The notes under the pieces were generated by a model. The model did no database searches. It was not told where the DNA came from and saw only the letters and a program-made list of their open reading frames with translations. Shown here piece by piece: positions 8,896 to 19,993 of a stretch of 64,000 nucleotides of DNA. The stretch is from Eutrophocola sp964601805 (GTDB lineage Bacteria > Pseudomonadota > Gammaproteobacteria > Pseudomonadales > Pseudohongiellaceae). The position numbers and the translations under genes are program-made. The DNA lies in contig CAZROW010000001.1 of assembly GCA_964601805.1 (NCBI GenBank), positions 62,001 through 126,000 of the forward strand. Reading direction: 5' to 3'. Position 1 is the stretch's first letter, and every line of letters starts with the position of its first letter.

Positions 8896-10221
8896 TTGCT
8901 GAAAATCCGGACAACAGGGTACCTGTTACTGGTATCAATGCTGTTTTCTGCAGGCGCAGCAGGCCAGTTTTCTGCCGGTGATGAGTACCGGCTCAATGGC
9001 TATGAAAACATGGCTACGGCCAATCCTGTGGCCAGGCTACAGCAGGACCTGGCCAGTGGAAAAGTGACCCTGGAGTACAGGGATAACGGTCGTGGCTACC
9101 TGGATTCCCTGCTTGAAGCCCTGGAAATTGATACGTCTTCCCAGATGCTGGTGTTTTCGCCTACCAGCCTGCAGCACAAGCTGATTTCGCCGGAACGGCC
9201 CCGGGCCCTGTTTTTCAACGAAACCACCTACATCGGCTTTGTCCAGCGCAGCAACATTGTTGAGGTCACCACTATCGACAATGAAAAGGGCATTGTCTTC
9301 TATACCTTTGACAATACGGAGCGGACCCAGCGCTGGTTTGAGCGCAGCAACCAGACTTGCCTGGTATGCCATGACACCCAGGGCACCATGGGTGGCGGTG
9401 TGCCCATGCTGATGGCCCTGTCTTCAGTCTACAGTGAGCGCAATGTGCCCCTGAAAAACTATTCCGGTATCGGTAACGTGGTTGACCAGACCCCGGTGGT
9501 GGATCGCTGGGGCGGTTGGTATGTCACCGGTCGTCATGGCTTGCAGGCACACCTGGGCAATATCCTGCTGGAAGACCCGGAGCACCTGGAGAGACTGGAT
9601 GATTATCGTATCTGGAACCTGGAAACCCTGGACGGTACCGGCTACATGGACCCGTCGCCGTATCCGCAAGACACCAGTGACATCGTTGCCCTGATGGTGC
9701 TTGAGCACCAGGTGACGGTGCAAAACCAGATCACCTACATCAAGTTCAAGGCGCCGGCCGTGCTCCACCGACGCGGTATCAGCGAGGCAAACAATGCACA
9801 AAGCTGGGACGAGTTGCCTGAACTGGCCCAGGGTGCCCTGACACGCATGCTGGATAAACTGGTCTCACTCATGGTCTTCCATGACGCCACGGACCTGCTG
9901 TCCCCCATTTCCGGCAATCCGGATTACGTGGCGGCATTCATGGACAGGGGGGTTGAGGACTCCCGGGGCAGAAGCCTGCGTGAGCTTGACCTGGGCAAGC
10001 GACTTTTCAGGTATCCCCTGAGCTACCTGGTCTACACGGAGGATTTCAGGACCCTGCCGGCCTATGCCAGGGATTATGTATTCCGCTTGCTGGCGGACTA
10101 CCTGGCCGGTGAGGCAAGCCTGGAAGGGCGCAGCCAGTTTACGGACGCCGAACGCCAGGAAGCCCTGTCAATCCTCAGTGAAACCCTGCCGGAATTTGCA
10201 CCCTACGCAACAGGTTCATAG
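8896..10221 (+). CDS. exported monoheme c-type protein of unknown function
   Basis: I choose the TTG at 8896: AGGAAAG lies ten bases upstream, and the protein then begins with a clean signal peptide (LKIRTTGYLLLVSMLFSAGAAG). An in-frame TTG at 8866 gives a longer form. The protein has about 441 residues. A single CxxCH heme-attachment site, C155-C158-H159 (TCLVCHDTQG), lies in a long globular protein without other domains I can name. Such proteins occur as uncharacterised cytochrome-like genes beside oxidoreductases. The neighbouring polytopic protein and the cytochrome c-PQQ dehydrogenase suggest an electron-transfer role in the periplasm. The function is unproven. Confidence 0.8.
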   Translation: MLKIRTTGYLLLVSMLFSAGAAGQFSAGDEYRLNGYENMATANPVARLQQDLASGKVTLEYRDNGRGYLDSLLEALEIDTSSQMLVFSPTSLQHKLISPERPRALFFNETTYIGFVQRSNIVEVTTIDNEKGIVFYTFDNTERTQRWFERSNQTCLVCHDTQGTMGGGVPMLMALSSVYSERNVPLKNYSGIGNVVDQTPVVDRWGGWYVTGRHGLQAHLGNILLEDPEHLERLDDYRIWNLETLDGTGYMDPSPYPQDTSDIVALMVLEHQVTVQNQITYIKFKAPAVLHRRGISEANNAQSWDELPELAQGALTRMLDKLVSLMVFHDATDLLSPISGNPDYVAAFMDRGVEDSRGRSLRELDLGKRLFRYPLSYLVYTEDFRTLPAYARDYVFRLLADYLAGEASLEGRSQFTDAERQEALSILSETLPEFAPYATGS

Positions 10222-10318
10222 GGAGATATTCATCTTTCATTTCTGGCCTGGTCACTGGTCATTGTGCTTGCCGGTTTCTATACTCACCCTGTCAACAACC
10301 CGGTGAGAGCACAGGCCA

Positions 10319-10834
10319 GTGAAAGTTCACGGTTCCTTTTCAGTCGGTAACAAGCATTACAAAGCCGGCGACGAGGTGCCCTGGAAGCATGTCTATCCCT
10401 TCTTCCTGATCCATATGCTCGCCTTCGGTGCCTCCGGTTTTGCCATGGCCTATGGCAGCAAGACACCGGATATTTCCTTTCTTTACATGCATGGCGGCAT
10501 CGCGATTGCGGTTTACCTGTTTTTCTACTTCGCCATTTTTGGCGTGGATGAAGTCAAATGGATGTTTCTCAATGCACTGTTCGGCCTGCTTGGTATCTAT
10601 GCGCAGGTAGGCTGGTTGCTCTCCCTGTTTGGTAAACAGATCAGTGGTTATCCATTGCATGTCCACCTTGTTCCGTTTCTGTACTTTGTCCTGTATTCCT
10701 TCCTGATGCGCAGGGCAATCCTGGATTTTACGCGCAGCAATGACAACGCAGTGCGGCAGAAGAAAGTGGAAAACCGCTATATCATTTTCACCCTGGGTAT
10801 CAACATGGCCTGCGTGGGCTTGCAGCAGTTATAG
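10319..10834 (+). CDS. polytopic membrane protein, possible electron-transfer subunit
   Basis: A 171-residue hydrophobic protein beginning with GTG at 10319. Four membrane segments are visible, near residues 27-47, 54-76, 82-104 and 116-133. Several histidines lie at segment edges (HVYPFFLIH, YMHGG, YPLHVHLVPF), which could ligate heme b, although no family signature is recognised. It sits between two genes for c-type heme proteins and could be a membrane anchor or quinone/heme subunit for them. This is inference from context. The start is uncertain because the first 25 residues are poorly constrained. Confidence 0.68.
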   Translation: MKVHGSFSVGNKHYKAGDEVPWKHVYPFFLIHMLAFGASGFAMAYGSKTPDISFLYMHGGIAIAVYLFFYFAIFGVDEVKWMFLNALFGLLGIYAQVGWLLSLFGKQISGYPLHVHLVPFLYFVLYSFLMRRAILDFTRSNDNAVRQKKVENRYIIFTLGINMACVGLQQL

Positions 10835-10946
10835 CGCGGTATACATAACGACAGTAAAGGACAGGAAAGCGTCAAACACGGGGTGGCGCTGGCGGTGCAG
10901 CCTACTTATACTCGGTTGCATTGATTCATCAAGGGGATAGTGCTTC

Positions 10947-12821
10947 ATGGCGTTCAAGTCATTTCAAACCATTGTATTCATGGGCCTGCTATTGCCGGGC
11001 TCTGCCTTGCTGGCACAGCAGGGTATTGTCAGTGCCGAGTCCAATACCGCGGGAGAGGCCATTTACGAATCGGCCTGTGACAGCTGTCATGGCATGCCGG
11101 AAGAGACCCGCTCGCCACCGCTGGAAACCCTCAAGCGCATGGGGGCACGGGCCGTAAGATATGCCCTGACCCATGGCAAGATGAAAGTCCAGGCACAGGG
11201 ACTGGATGAGGGGGATATCGACAATATCGTGGCCTATCTGTCGGCTACTGCCGCGGTGGACAATAGCTGGATTGCCCAACACCAGTGCCCGGTTGAACGC
11301 ATGGATGTGGATACCGGCCCGGCGACCATCTGGACCCAGGGCTTTGACCGCCGCAACCAGCGCCACCTGACAGCAGAGCAGGTCGGGCTGACGACCCGTG
11401 ACATGGGTAACCTGGAGCTGGCCTGGTCGCTGGCTTTTCCGGCGACAGCCAATATGCGTTCGCAACCGGCTGTGGTTGGCAACACCATGTATTACCCGAT
11501 CGTCGATTCCGGGCAGTTGTTTGCCCTGGATATCGGCGGCACCACCCCCTGCGTGAAATGGGTCTATGAACATGATATTCCCCTGCGTACCACCATTGGC
11601 TATCACACGCTGGACGATGGCCGTCCGGTCCTGGTGTTTGCCGATGTCTCCGCCCATACCTTGCTCATGGATGCGGTGACTGCAGAAATCATCTGGGATG
11701 CCAGTGTACAGGCGACCAGTGTCTCCAATGTCACTGCCATGCCGGTACTCTACGATGACAGGGTCTATGTACCGATCTCCTCCGGTGAACTCCTGATGGG
11801 GGCAGCGGCCGATTATGAATGTTGTACCAGTCACGGTGCTGTTGTGGCCCTGGATGTGGCAACCGGTGAACGGGTCTGGGAATACCACACCATGGAAGAG
11901 GCGCAGCCAACTACCATCAGCAGGGTGGGTACCCAGCAATGGGGGCCGTCCGGTGCCCCGATCTGGACAGCCGCTGCGATCGATGAACAGCGGGGATACC
12001 TGTACGTAGGGACAGGGGAGAACACCTCGGCACCGGCCACCGACACCAGTGATGCCGTGCTGGCCATTCGCCTTGAGGATGGTTCTCTGGCCTGGAAGTT
12101 CCAGGCCACGGCAAACGATATCTTTCTCAGCGGCTGTACGGCCAATCCTGATGGTCCCAACTGCCCGCCGGCAGACAGTATCAACCGGGATGTGGATTTC
12201 GGTGCTGCCATCATGCTGGCAACCCGTAGTGACGGTTCCGATATCGTGCTGGCTGGCCAGAAAAGCGGGGATGTCTGGGCCCTGGATCCGGATACCGGCG
12301 AGCTGATCTGGAATACGCAAATTGGTCCGGGAGGTGCCGCAGGTGGTATTCACTGGGGCATGGCCTTTGATGGCGACAAGGTTTATGCCGCCAACAACCA
12401 GACCAATGATGCCACTGCAGACGGCGTGGACCCCGGTCTTTTTGCACTGGATGTGGATACCGGCAACATTGTCTGGGAATACCATCATCAACCCGATTGC
12501 AGTGGAGACCGCCAGGAAAACCTGCCCAGCTGTGGCAGCAACTGGGGCATGTCTTCAGCCACTTTGCTCGTTGACAGCGCTGTCGTCCAGGGCAGCAATG
12601 ACGGTTTCGTCAAGGTCTTTGATTCACAATCCGGTGAGCCCATTTTCAGTTTTGATACGGCACGTCCTTTCAATACGCTCAACGGCATTGAAGGCAAGGG
12701 TGGTGCCATAGACAACTTTTCCATCTGGGCGGCCAACGGCACCTTGTTCGTGCAATCAGGTTACGGCCTGATGGGGGTTCCCGGCAACGTCTTGCTGGCT
12801 TTCCGGCCAGGGCCTTTATAA
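10947..12821 (+). CDS. cytochrome c-PQQ dehydrogenase (polyvinyl alcohol dehydrogenase type)
   Basis: A 624-residue exported quinohemoprotein. A signal peptide (residues 1-23) is followed by a cytochrome c domain with C44-D-S-C47-H48, then an eight-bladed PQQ-type beta-propeller. A vicinal Cys pair, C292-C293 in DYECCTSHG, matches the PQQ-contacting disulfide of quinoprotein dehydrogenases. Repeated blade motifs such as ALDVATGERVW, ALDPDTGELIW and ALDVDTGNIVW are present. The order (N-terminal heme, then PQQ domain) is that of polyvinyl-alcohol dehydrogenase (EC 1.1.2.6). The real alcohol substrate is unknown. A bidirectional terminator follows. No PQQ biosynthesis genes are in the window. 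Confidence 0.88.
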   Translation: MAFKSFQTIVFMGLLLPGSALLAQQGIVSAESNTAGEAIYESACDSCHGMPEETRSPPLETLKRMGARAVRYALTHGKMKVQAQGLDEGDIDNIVAYLSATAAVDNSWIAQHQCPVERMDVDTGPATIWTQGFDRRNQRHLTAEQVGLTTRDMGNLELAWSLAFPATANMRSQPAVVGNTMYYPIVDSGQLFALDIGGTTPCVKWVYEHDIPLRTTIGYHTLDDGRPVLVFADVSAHTLLMDAVTAEIIWDASVQATSVSNVTAMPVLYDDRVYVPISSGELLMGAAADYECCTSHGAVVALDVATGERVWEYHTMEEAQPTTISRVGTQQWGPSGAPIWTAAAIDEQRGYLYVGTGENTSAPATDTSDAVLAIRLEDGSLAWKFQATANDIFLSGCTANPDGPNCPPADSINRDVDFGAAIMLATRSDGSDIVLAGQKSGDVWALDPDTGELIWNTQIGPGGAAGGIHWGMAFDGDKVYAANNQTNDATADGVDPGLFALDVDTGNIVWEYHHQPDCSGDRQENLPSCGSNWGMSSATLLVDSAVVQGSNDGFVKVFDSQSGEPIFSFDTARPFNTLNGIEGKGGAIDNFSIWAANGTLFVQSGYGLMGVPGNVLLAFRPGPL

Positions 12822-12825
12822 GCAC

Positions 12826-12853
12826 AAAAAAAACCGGGCATCGCCCGGTTTTT
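12826..12853. terminator. bidirectional rho-independent terminator
   Basis: The stem ccgggc (12834-12839) / gcccgg (12843-12848) has a three-base loop, an A-run on the left and a T-run on the right. It can terminate both the PQQ dehydrogenase gene (+) and the DAHP synthase gene (-), which end on either side. Confidence 0.88.
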
Positions 12854-12875
12854 CTTTTCGCCATCCTGTGCCTTC

Positions 12876-13964
12876 TCAGCGGTTTGGCAGAACAGTCTTC
12901 AGGCGCTCATGCGCGGAGCGCAGACAGGCTTCGGTCGTTTCCCAGTCTATACAGGCATCGGTGACCGACACACCGTATTCCAGGTCATCCAGGTTTTCAG
13001 GAATATCCTGGCGACCGGGTTTCAGGTTGCTCTCAATCATGACGCCGATAATGGACTTGTTGCCATGCTCAATCTGCTCAACCACGTTATCCAGAACAGC
13101 CGGCTGGCGATTGTGATCCTTGTTGGAATTGGCGTGACTGCAATCGATCATGATGTTGCTGCTCACACCGGCTTTTTCACAGACCTGTTCACATTGGGCG
13201 ACACTTTGCGCATCGTAATTCTGGCTGCCACTGCCACCACGCAGGACTACGTGGGCATAGGCATTACCCCGTGTATGCACGACGCTGACTTTGCCGGTCG
13301 GGTCTATACCCAGAAAACGATGGGGCTTGCTGACTGCTTTCATGGCATTGATCGCCACATCAAGACCACCGTCGGTGCCGTTCTTGAAGCCCACCGGTGA
13401 AGACAGCCCGCTGGACATTTCGCGGTGGGTCTGTGACTCAGTGGTACGGGCACCAATGGCAGACCAGGTAATGATGTCATGCAGGTACTGGGGAGAAATG
13501 GGATCCAGGGCTTCAGTCGAGGTGGGCAATCCCATGGCACTGAGCTTGAGTAGCAGACGCCTGCCAATGTGCAGACCTTCCTCGATGTGGAAACTGTCAT
13601 TCATGTCCGGGTCATTGATCAGGCCTTTCCAGCCTGTGGAGGTACGCGGTTTCTCAAAATACACACGCATCACCAGGACCAGCGTTTCGCTGACTTCATC
13701 AGCCAGGGTTTTCAATCTTTCGGCATATTCCAGGGCGGCATCCACATCGTGAATGGAGCAGGGGCCGACCACGACAAACAGGCGTGGGTCCTTGCGATCA
13801 AGGATATTGCGAATCACCTGGCGATTGCTCTCCACGATATCGGCGGTATCGCCAAACAGCGGCAGACGTTCCTTGAGTTCTTCCGGCGTTATGAGGGTCT
13901 GGTACTCGCTGATATTGACGTTTTCAGTAAGGGGCTTTTCCATGGGAGGTTGAGTGCTTGTCAT
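12876..13964 (-). CDS. 3-deoxy-7-phosphoheptulonate (DAHP) synthase, class I
   Basis: A 362-residue class I (AroF/G/H-type) enzyme that condenses PEP with erythrose 4-phosphate, the first step of the shikimate pathway. Diagnostic segments are VVVGPCSIHD, VMRVYFEKPRTSTGWKGLINDP, GARTTESQTHREMSSGLSSPVGFKNGTDG, VLRGG and MIDCSHANSNKDH, which carry the substrate and metal ligands. An N-terminal extension of about 50 residues corresponds to the regulatory arm of feedback-inhibited isozymes. Which amino acid inhibits it cannot be told here. It is a single gene, ending at a terminator shared with the PQQ gene. Confidence 0.95.
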   Translation of the reverse strand: MTSTQPPMEKPLTENVNISEYQTLITPEELKERLPLFGDTADIVESNRQVIRNILDRKDPRLFVVVGPCSIHDVDAALEYAERLKTLADEVSETLVLVMRVYFEKPRTSTGWKGLINDPDMNDSFHIEEGLHIGRRLLLKLSAMGLPTSTEALDPISPQYLHDIITWSAIGARTTESQTHREMSSGLSSPVGFKNGTDGGLDVAINAMKAVSKPHRFLGIDPTGKVSVVHTRGNAYAHVVLRGGSGSQNYDAQSVAQCEQVCEKAGVSSNIMIDCSHANSNKDHNRQPAVLDNVVEQIEHGNKSIIGVMIESNLKPGRQDIPENLDDLEYGVSVTDACIDWETTEACLRSAHERLKTVLPNR

Positions 13965-14053
13965 GAGTGAGTCGGTAAAAGGCGCGCATTATATCGGCAA
14001 AACCGGGCCCTGGCACCTTCACCGGTTTTTCAGGCCGGGAAGGTTCCCTGGTA

Positions 14054-17000
14054 TCAACTGCCCTGGCTGTCAGTATCCAGGCTGAGCTCGACAAAGCAGG
14101 GGATGGAAGTAAAAAACAGGGCCTTGCGCACAGGTTTTTGCTCCATGGCCTGGAACAGGCGGGCATAGCGTTCCAACTGGTCACGGTAGCGTTCGCTTTG
14201 CTGTTGAACGAACTGTGACAGGGACTGCCCGGGGGGCAGGCGGGAGGACTTGTAATCGATAATCCAGCGCTGGCCTTCCGGGTCGACAAAGGTCCGGTCA
14301 ATAATGAATTGCCGGTGCTGCCCGCTGGAAAAATCGCTCACATCCAGTTCACTGGCAGCCTCTTCATGGGGTGCCTGTACCAGCCAGTGAAACTGCTCAT
14401 GCTCTCGGCAGGCGCGAATCTGTCGCCAGATCTCATTGACAGCATCATCCACCGCGTCAGTCACGGCTACCAGTTGCCTTTGCCAGACAGGCTCAAGNNN
14501 NNNNNNNNNNNNNNNNNNNNNNNNNNNNNNNNNNNNNNNNNNNNNNNNNNNNNNNNNNNNNNNNNNNNNNNNNNNNNNNNNNNNNNNNNNNNNNNNNTGC
14601 GCCATCGTCGACATTGACGATTCGGCATGCGGTGTCCATACGCGCTTCCAGTTGCGGCCAGATGCGGGCAAGCAGGGAGGTTTTGACCGGTTCCATCACG
14701 GCGCCTTCATCCTGTTTCAGGCAGGCAAAAAGCACGCACTGGCGAATGGCGCGAGTGACCCCGATATACAACAGGCGAGTGGACTCCAGGCGCTGCTCCA
14801 GTTCCAGTTCATATTTCAGGTAACGGTAAACCGGGTCGGTGTCGTGATCCCTGGCGCGGCGGGAAGGCAGGCTCATGACCAGCCGGTCCTCGCCACCGGT
14901 GGTGATATGCTCCTTCCACAGCAGCAAGGGATTCTCATTACCCCGGGGACGACGATCGAGACCGGGTATCAGCACATGATGGAATTCCAGTCCCTTGGCC
15001 TTGTGTATGGTCATGATTTGCAGTTTGGCATCAGGTACCTGACCGCTGCCAAACAGGGACTGTAATTCTGCTTCAAACAGGTGAATGTCCCGAATATCGC
15101 CACCCTCATCATGCTCTTCCAGCAGGTTGAAGAACTGCTCGATGTTTTCTGCTAATGACACATAGGCCACGGTGGCCGGGCCACCCAGCAACAGCCAGGT
15201 ATTTTCCACCCAGTCACGCAGGGGCAGGCGCTGGCGTCGTGATAGCGAGAGTGATAACAGCGGCTGGACGCGGGAAAGGATTTGCGTGGCATCATCACTG
15301 AGCCCCCCGGGCAAATCATCACTGACCAGGACCTGGCCAAAAGACAGGCTTCGGGCTTCTGCATGCAGGGCCAGGGTTTCCATGTCCTGCAGGCGCAGGC
15401 CTGCAAGCGGACTGCGGGCAAAGGCCAGCCAGGCGGGCTCATCGCCGGGATTGAGAAGTGCCCTGACCAGTTGCAGCAGGTCCCTGATGACCGGGTAGGA
15501 CAACAGGGGGTCTATATCACTGGCCTGCCATTGCAACTGCCGCTGTCGTAATACCGGTATCAGTTCCAGCAAGTGGGACTTGCCACGCACAAGGACTGCA
15601 ATCGTATCGTCCGGGTAGTCGGCGCGTATCTGCTCAATGGTATCGGCCACCTGGAGGGCTTCCTGGTGTCGTTGCACCTGGCTGGGCAGTTCAAGTGATT
15701 TTTCCGCACAAACCAACACACTGCTGACACCGGCTGCCGGTGTGCTCTCGTGCACGGCGGTTGCGGTATTGAAACTCACTCCGCCCCGACTGATGTCATC
15801 CTGTGCCGGAAAGGCTTCCCGGAACACCGTGTTGACCCAGTCCACCACGGCTGCCTCACTGCGGAAATTACAGCTCAGGCGCAGATCCTGGAAACGGATA
15901 TCACCAATGCCGTTGTCCCTGGCCGCCAGGAAAAGACCGACACGGGCATTACGAAAACCATAACAGGATTGCATGCCGTCACCGACAATAAACAGGGTGC
16001 GGCCATCACCAGGCTGCCAGCCGCTGGTGAGTTTGCGCAGCAATCGAATCTGTAGGGAGGACGTGTCCTGGAATTCGTCAACCAGGATATGTCGCAGATG
16101 GTAATCCAGGCGCAGGGCCAGGTCGGTGGGATTGTCTTCATCACCCAGTGCATCCAGTGCGGCGGCACTGACATGACTGTAATCGGTCTTGCCGTGATGG
16201 GCGAAAGCCAGGCTCAGGCGCGATACCAGTTCCGGCAATATCACGGTCAGGCTTTCCAGTACACGCCACTGGCTGTCACCAAAGTGGCTGTCCGGCAGAA
16301 AACCGATTTCCTCGAATTTCACCAGCAAACGGGTATCGGCTGCCATCTCGCCAAGCACTTCTTCCATGTCGGCTTTGTTCTGCTTGCGCAGGGCCTTGTC
16401 TTCCTTGCTGCCCGCAGCGGATTGCGCAGGAAAGCCCTGGGCTGCCGTGAGTTTTAGCCGGGGTGTCCAGTCTTTCTTGAGCATGATGCCTAGCAAACAC
16501 TGCCAGCACGCCAGCTGAGCCGGGGTGGTGTCCGGCAGGGAATCGGCGATATCCAGGGGGGTGAGGGGGCAATCCGTGTCCTGCAGGTTACTCACGGCAA
16601 ACTGCAGGGCTGGCAGCAGGCGTGGCAGGTAGGCACCCAGGGCCTGGTCCAGTTCCTGCAGGTTCTGCTGAATAATGCCGGACAGCGTGCCTTCCATGAG
16701 ATCACGGGTTCGAGTGCTGCCGTTTCTCACGGTGAAAATATAGCTCAGCCACTGGTCCCGCCTGTCCAGCAAGCCGCAAAGCAGTTCTTCCAGGGCAGAC
16801 CAGCGATTGTTCAGGTGCAACAGCAGTACTTTGAGTTCATCAGCCAGGTGTGTCTCGCTATCCAGTTGCGTCATCATGTCCCTGACGGCTTCACGATAAA
16901 TCTCCCGGGGCTTTTCCGTGATATCCGGCAACATGCCCAGGGCAGATGTCACCGGTAGCTGGTTGACCAGGAACTGGTTGAAACTGTCGATGGTATTGAT

Positions 17001-17363
17001 ACGCAGGCGCGAGGTATTGCTCAACAACGACCACCCCTTGTGCTGGTCCTGCGCAAGAACGGCCCTTGCCAGTGACAGGGTGTATTGTTTATGGGGTTTG
17101 CAGGCAGCCAGGTCAGCATCAGTCAGGTTGCTGGCTTCCTCGAGATTCTCGATCAGGCGATTGCGCATCTCCGCTGCCGCCTTGCGGGTGAAGGTAATGG
17201 CCAGAACTTCTTCGGGGCGTTCACAACTGGCCAGCAGTTTCAGTATGCGCTGGGTCAGCAGTTCCGTCTTACCCGACCCGGCAGGTGCCTGGACACAGCA
17301 GGACAGGCTGGTATCCAGGGCCATCTCCCGTTCCCTGGCATCCTGGGGGATAGAGGTCGTCAT
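14054..17363 (-). CDS. AddA-like UvrD/RecB-type helicase-nuclease (interrupted by assembly gap)
   Basis: An SF1A helicase with a C-terminal RecB-type nuclease. Helicase motifs are visible in order: Walker A APAGSGKTELLTQR (from residue 26), AITFTRKAAAEM, LVDEFQDTS, VGDGMQSCYGFRNA, MTIHKAKGLEFHHV and YIGVTRA. The nuclease core appears as FIIDRTF and WIIDYKSS. In the AddAB/RecBCD pathway such enzymes resect double-strand breaks. The N run at 14498-14597 splits the gene. Both edges fall on codon boundaries (922 codons before, 147 after), so a true gap length divisible by three would restore the frame. The ATG overlaps the stop of the AddB-like gene (ATGA), showing translational coupling. Confidence 0.9.
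14498..14597. other. assembly gap (100 N)
   Basis: Exactly 100 N inside the AddA-like gene, between the helicase C-terminus and the nuclease domain. The flanks share no overlap, so sequence is really missing, of unknown length. The reading frame requires a multiple of three if the gene is intact. Confidence 0.98.
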
Positions 17364-19976
17364 TGGCCCATCCCCTCATCGATGCGGCACACCGGCCGGA
17401 TGAAACAGTGATCGCAGCATTGCCTCGACTTGGGTGTGATGGCAACACACCCGTTAAGGAATTCGTCGACCAGCAAGGACAGGGATTGCTGCCATGACTG
17501 GCGCAGGTCATGCCAGGCTGCCATTTCAGACAAGCCGCGCCATTGCCCACGCAACTCTTCCACGCTGCTGCCGGGGTAAACGCCTGGTTCATCTGACAGG
17601 CCGGCATAGCGGGTGTTTTCTATATTGACCTGGGCAAAGTAAACACCATTGACTGTTCCGGCCTGCTCCAGTTCTTTTGAACCACCCTCACGCATCCGGT
17701 CTGCGGCCAGGGCATAGAGCATCAATTGCGAATTGGCCGGACGCTCATCTTCCCAGTCAACCCGGGTTGAGCGCGAGGTTTTATAGTCCACCAGGACCAG
17801 GCGTCCGTTTTCATCCTGGTCAATACGGTCTATGCGCAGTGATAGTGAAAGCTCGTCGTGTTGCCAGTGTGCTTTCAGCTCACTGGCCAGCACGGTGAAA
17901 CTGCCACGCTTGCGTTCTTCTTCCAGCCATTGCAACAGCAATTCGTTCAGGCGGGCTTCTTCCAGGACGCAGAAGTTGTCTGTCATGGTATGGAAGTGGG
18001 ATTGGCGAATACTATTGACCGCGGCTTTGACAATCCTCGCGACGAGGGACTCAAGTTCAGTAGCAGCCATGGCAAGCAGTGCTTCCTGGGAAGACAGCTC
18101 TTTCCATAAAAGCTCAAGCGCCAGGTGTACCAGGTTACCCGACGTGCGCGGTGCCAGACCATAGACAAGCTTTTCCAGTGGCCTGGCTTTCAAGCGATGA
18201 CGGGCAAAACTTCTGAAGGGACATTCAGCCTGGTCAGACAGCAGGGCAGTGCCACCCCGGATTCGGCCGGTATCGACAAGTGGCAGCCTGTTGTCATCTT
18301 CAAGCAGCTCGGTTGCAGTAGCCGTCATTGGCTCTGCCAGGGGATGACCATACCGGGTGGCAACCGGTTCTTCGGTTGCGGGTTGCTGTCCCGTCAGTGT
18401 GAACAACATGCGTGCCGGTTTCAGCGGTATGTCATCGCGCAGGGCCGGGTAGCTAAAGACCATTTCCTGTTCCGTGCGGGCTGCCAGGGAGGAAAGCACC
18501 TGCTGCATGATTTCGGTGTACTGCTGCATGTCGGTTTCNNNNNNNNNNNNNNNNNNNNNNNNNNNNNNNNNNNNNNNNNNNNNNNNNNNNNNNNNNNNNN
18601 NNNNNNNNNNNNNNNNNNNNNNNNNNNNNNNNNNNNNNGTAGAAGGTCTCCAGGACGTCATGCCAGTGTTCCTGGACAGCAATTTCCTCAGCCGCCAAAT
18701 GCCTTTCCCCGGGCCAGCCCAGGGCAGCAAGCTGGGCCTCGAAAAGCTCTCCCCATTCCCGTGTCGTGCGGGGGCGACCACTTGCCGGCCTGGGAATGGC
18801 GTCAAAGCTTTCCAGGGCCGAGACCAGGGCAGGGCAGTAAAAGGCACGCTCCTGCATGCCGCCAAGTTTTTTCAGGTCTGTATTGCTCACCCGGGGCTGG
18901 TTACGGTCACGCAGGAACTGTTCAAGGCTTGCCCTGGCGCTGGCTTCATTCTGCGCGCCGACCAGGAATGGAGAACGCAGGAACTGGCAGGTTTCCAGGG
19001 TTTCTGTGGCCATGTTGTTGCGCCGCAGGGCCATCAGCGCGAACCTGACCAGGGGTAGCGAGCCCAGGGAACGTCCTGCCGAAAGTGTGAATGGATGCCC
19101 GGAAAATGGTGACAAATGACGAGTCTCTTCAGGACTGAAACAGCGGGAGAAAAGTCGTTTCACCTGGGCCTGCCGGTTATGTAAGTCGGTAATGATAATG
19201 CCGATACTGGCCTGCTCATCTGACAGGCTGATCTGCCTGGCCCATTGTGCGGCTGCCTGTATTTCAGCGCTGGCATCTTCACACGGCTGCACGTGAATAA
19301 CCGGGTGCCTGTCAGGGATGTCCAGGTGCTGCGATGCACGCACCTGTTCCAGGGCATCCAGCAAAGCCTGGTAAAGTGGTGGCGGATTGCTGAAGCCCAG
19401 GAGGAAAACCTTGTCAGGGAGCTGCATAGTATCCTGCTTCACAATGGACACCAGCTGGTGCAGCAATTCCACCTGTGTGACCAGTTTGCGTTTGCGGCAG
19501 TACTGACGAAACAGGCGCATCCACTCCAGGAATGCCGCCAGGTCATCATGCCCGGGGCCTGTCATGCCGGAGGCACAGGCTTCCAGTTCCCTGTCCCCAA
19601 TCTGCCAGAGATGGACCAGTGTCCAGGTTTCCTGGGCTGCTTTGGCTGTTGCCGAAGGGTTTAACAGCCCGGCACCGGTATCCGAGTGGCTGACCACCTC
19701 GTACCAGATGACACTTTCCTCGGCAGGGCTCAGCAGGGTGACGGCAGGCAGGGCAGGGTTACCGGCTTCCAGCAGATCGCTGCACATGCGCCGGATCCAG
19801 ATATCAACGGGATAGATTTTCGGGCTCAGGCAGACCGGTCTCAGCTTGTTTGAATGGCGCCACTGTCCGTACCACTCATGTAACTGCACACTGGTAAGGT
19901 GGTTGGGGGTGAGCACGAGGCTGCCGTTACTAATGGCTGACAGCAAGGGCCTTAATTCTTCAGGGCATGATGGCAT
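17360..19976 (-). CDS. AddB-like PD-(D/E)XK nuclease, probable DNA repair protein (interrupted by assembly gap)
   Basis: The partner of the AddA-like gene, at least 838 residues plus a gap. The N-terminal part (446 codons) resembles the degenerate helicase half of AddB-type repair proteins. The C-terminal part holds a PD-(D/E)XK nuclease (LRIDRIDQDENGRLVLVDYKTS). It also holds cysteines placed as in the AddB 4Fe-4S staple: one in AECPFRSF and three in CCDHCFIRPVC. This matches the family named probable DNA repair protein. The N run at 18539-18638 breaks it at codon boundaries on both sides. It starts 17 bases after the ETF-QO stop and overlaps the next gene by four bases, so the three genes look cotranscribed. 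Confidence 0.87.
18539..18638. other. assembly gap (100 N)
   Basis: Exactly 100 N within the AddB-like gene. No shared sequence is seen on the two flanks, so bases are missing here. The frame is kept only if the true length is a multiple of three. Confidence 0.98.
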
Positions 19977-19993
19977 GGGCTGTCAGGTGGCCC

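Noticed and set aside
10989..12491. 500-residue minus-strand ORF
   Set aside because: It is antisense to the PQQ dehydrogenase, whose heme site, vicinal cysteines and blade repeats are unmistakable; the antisense translation has no family features.
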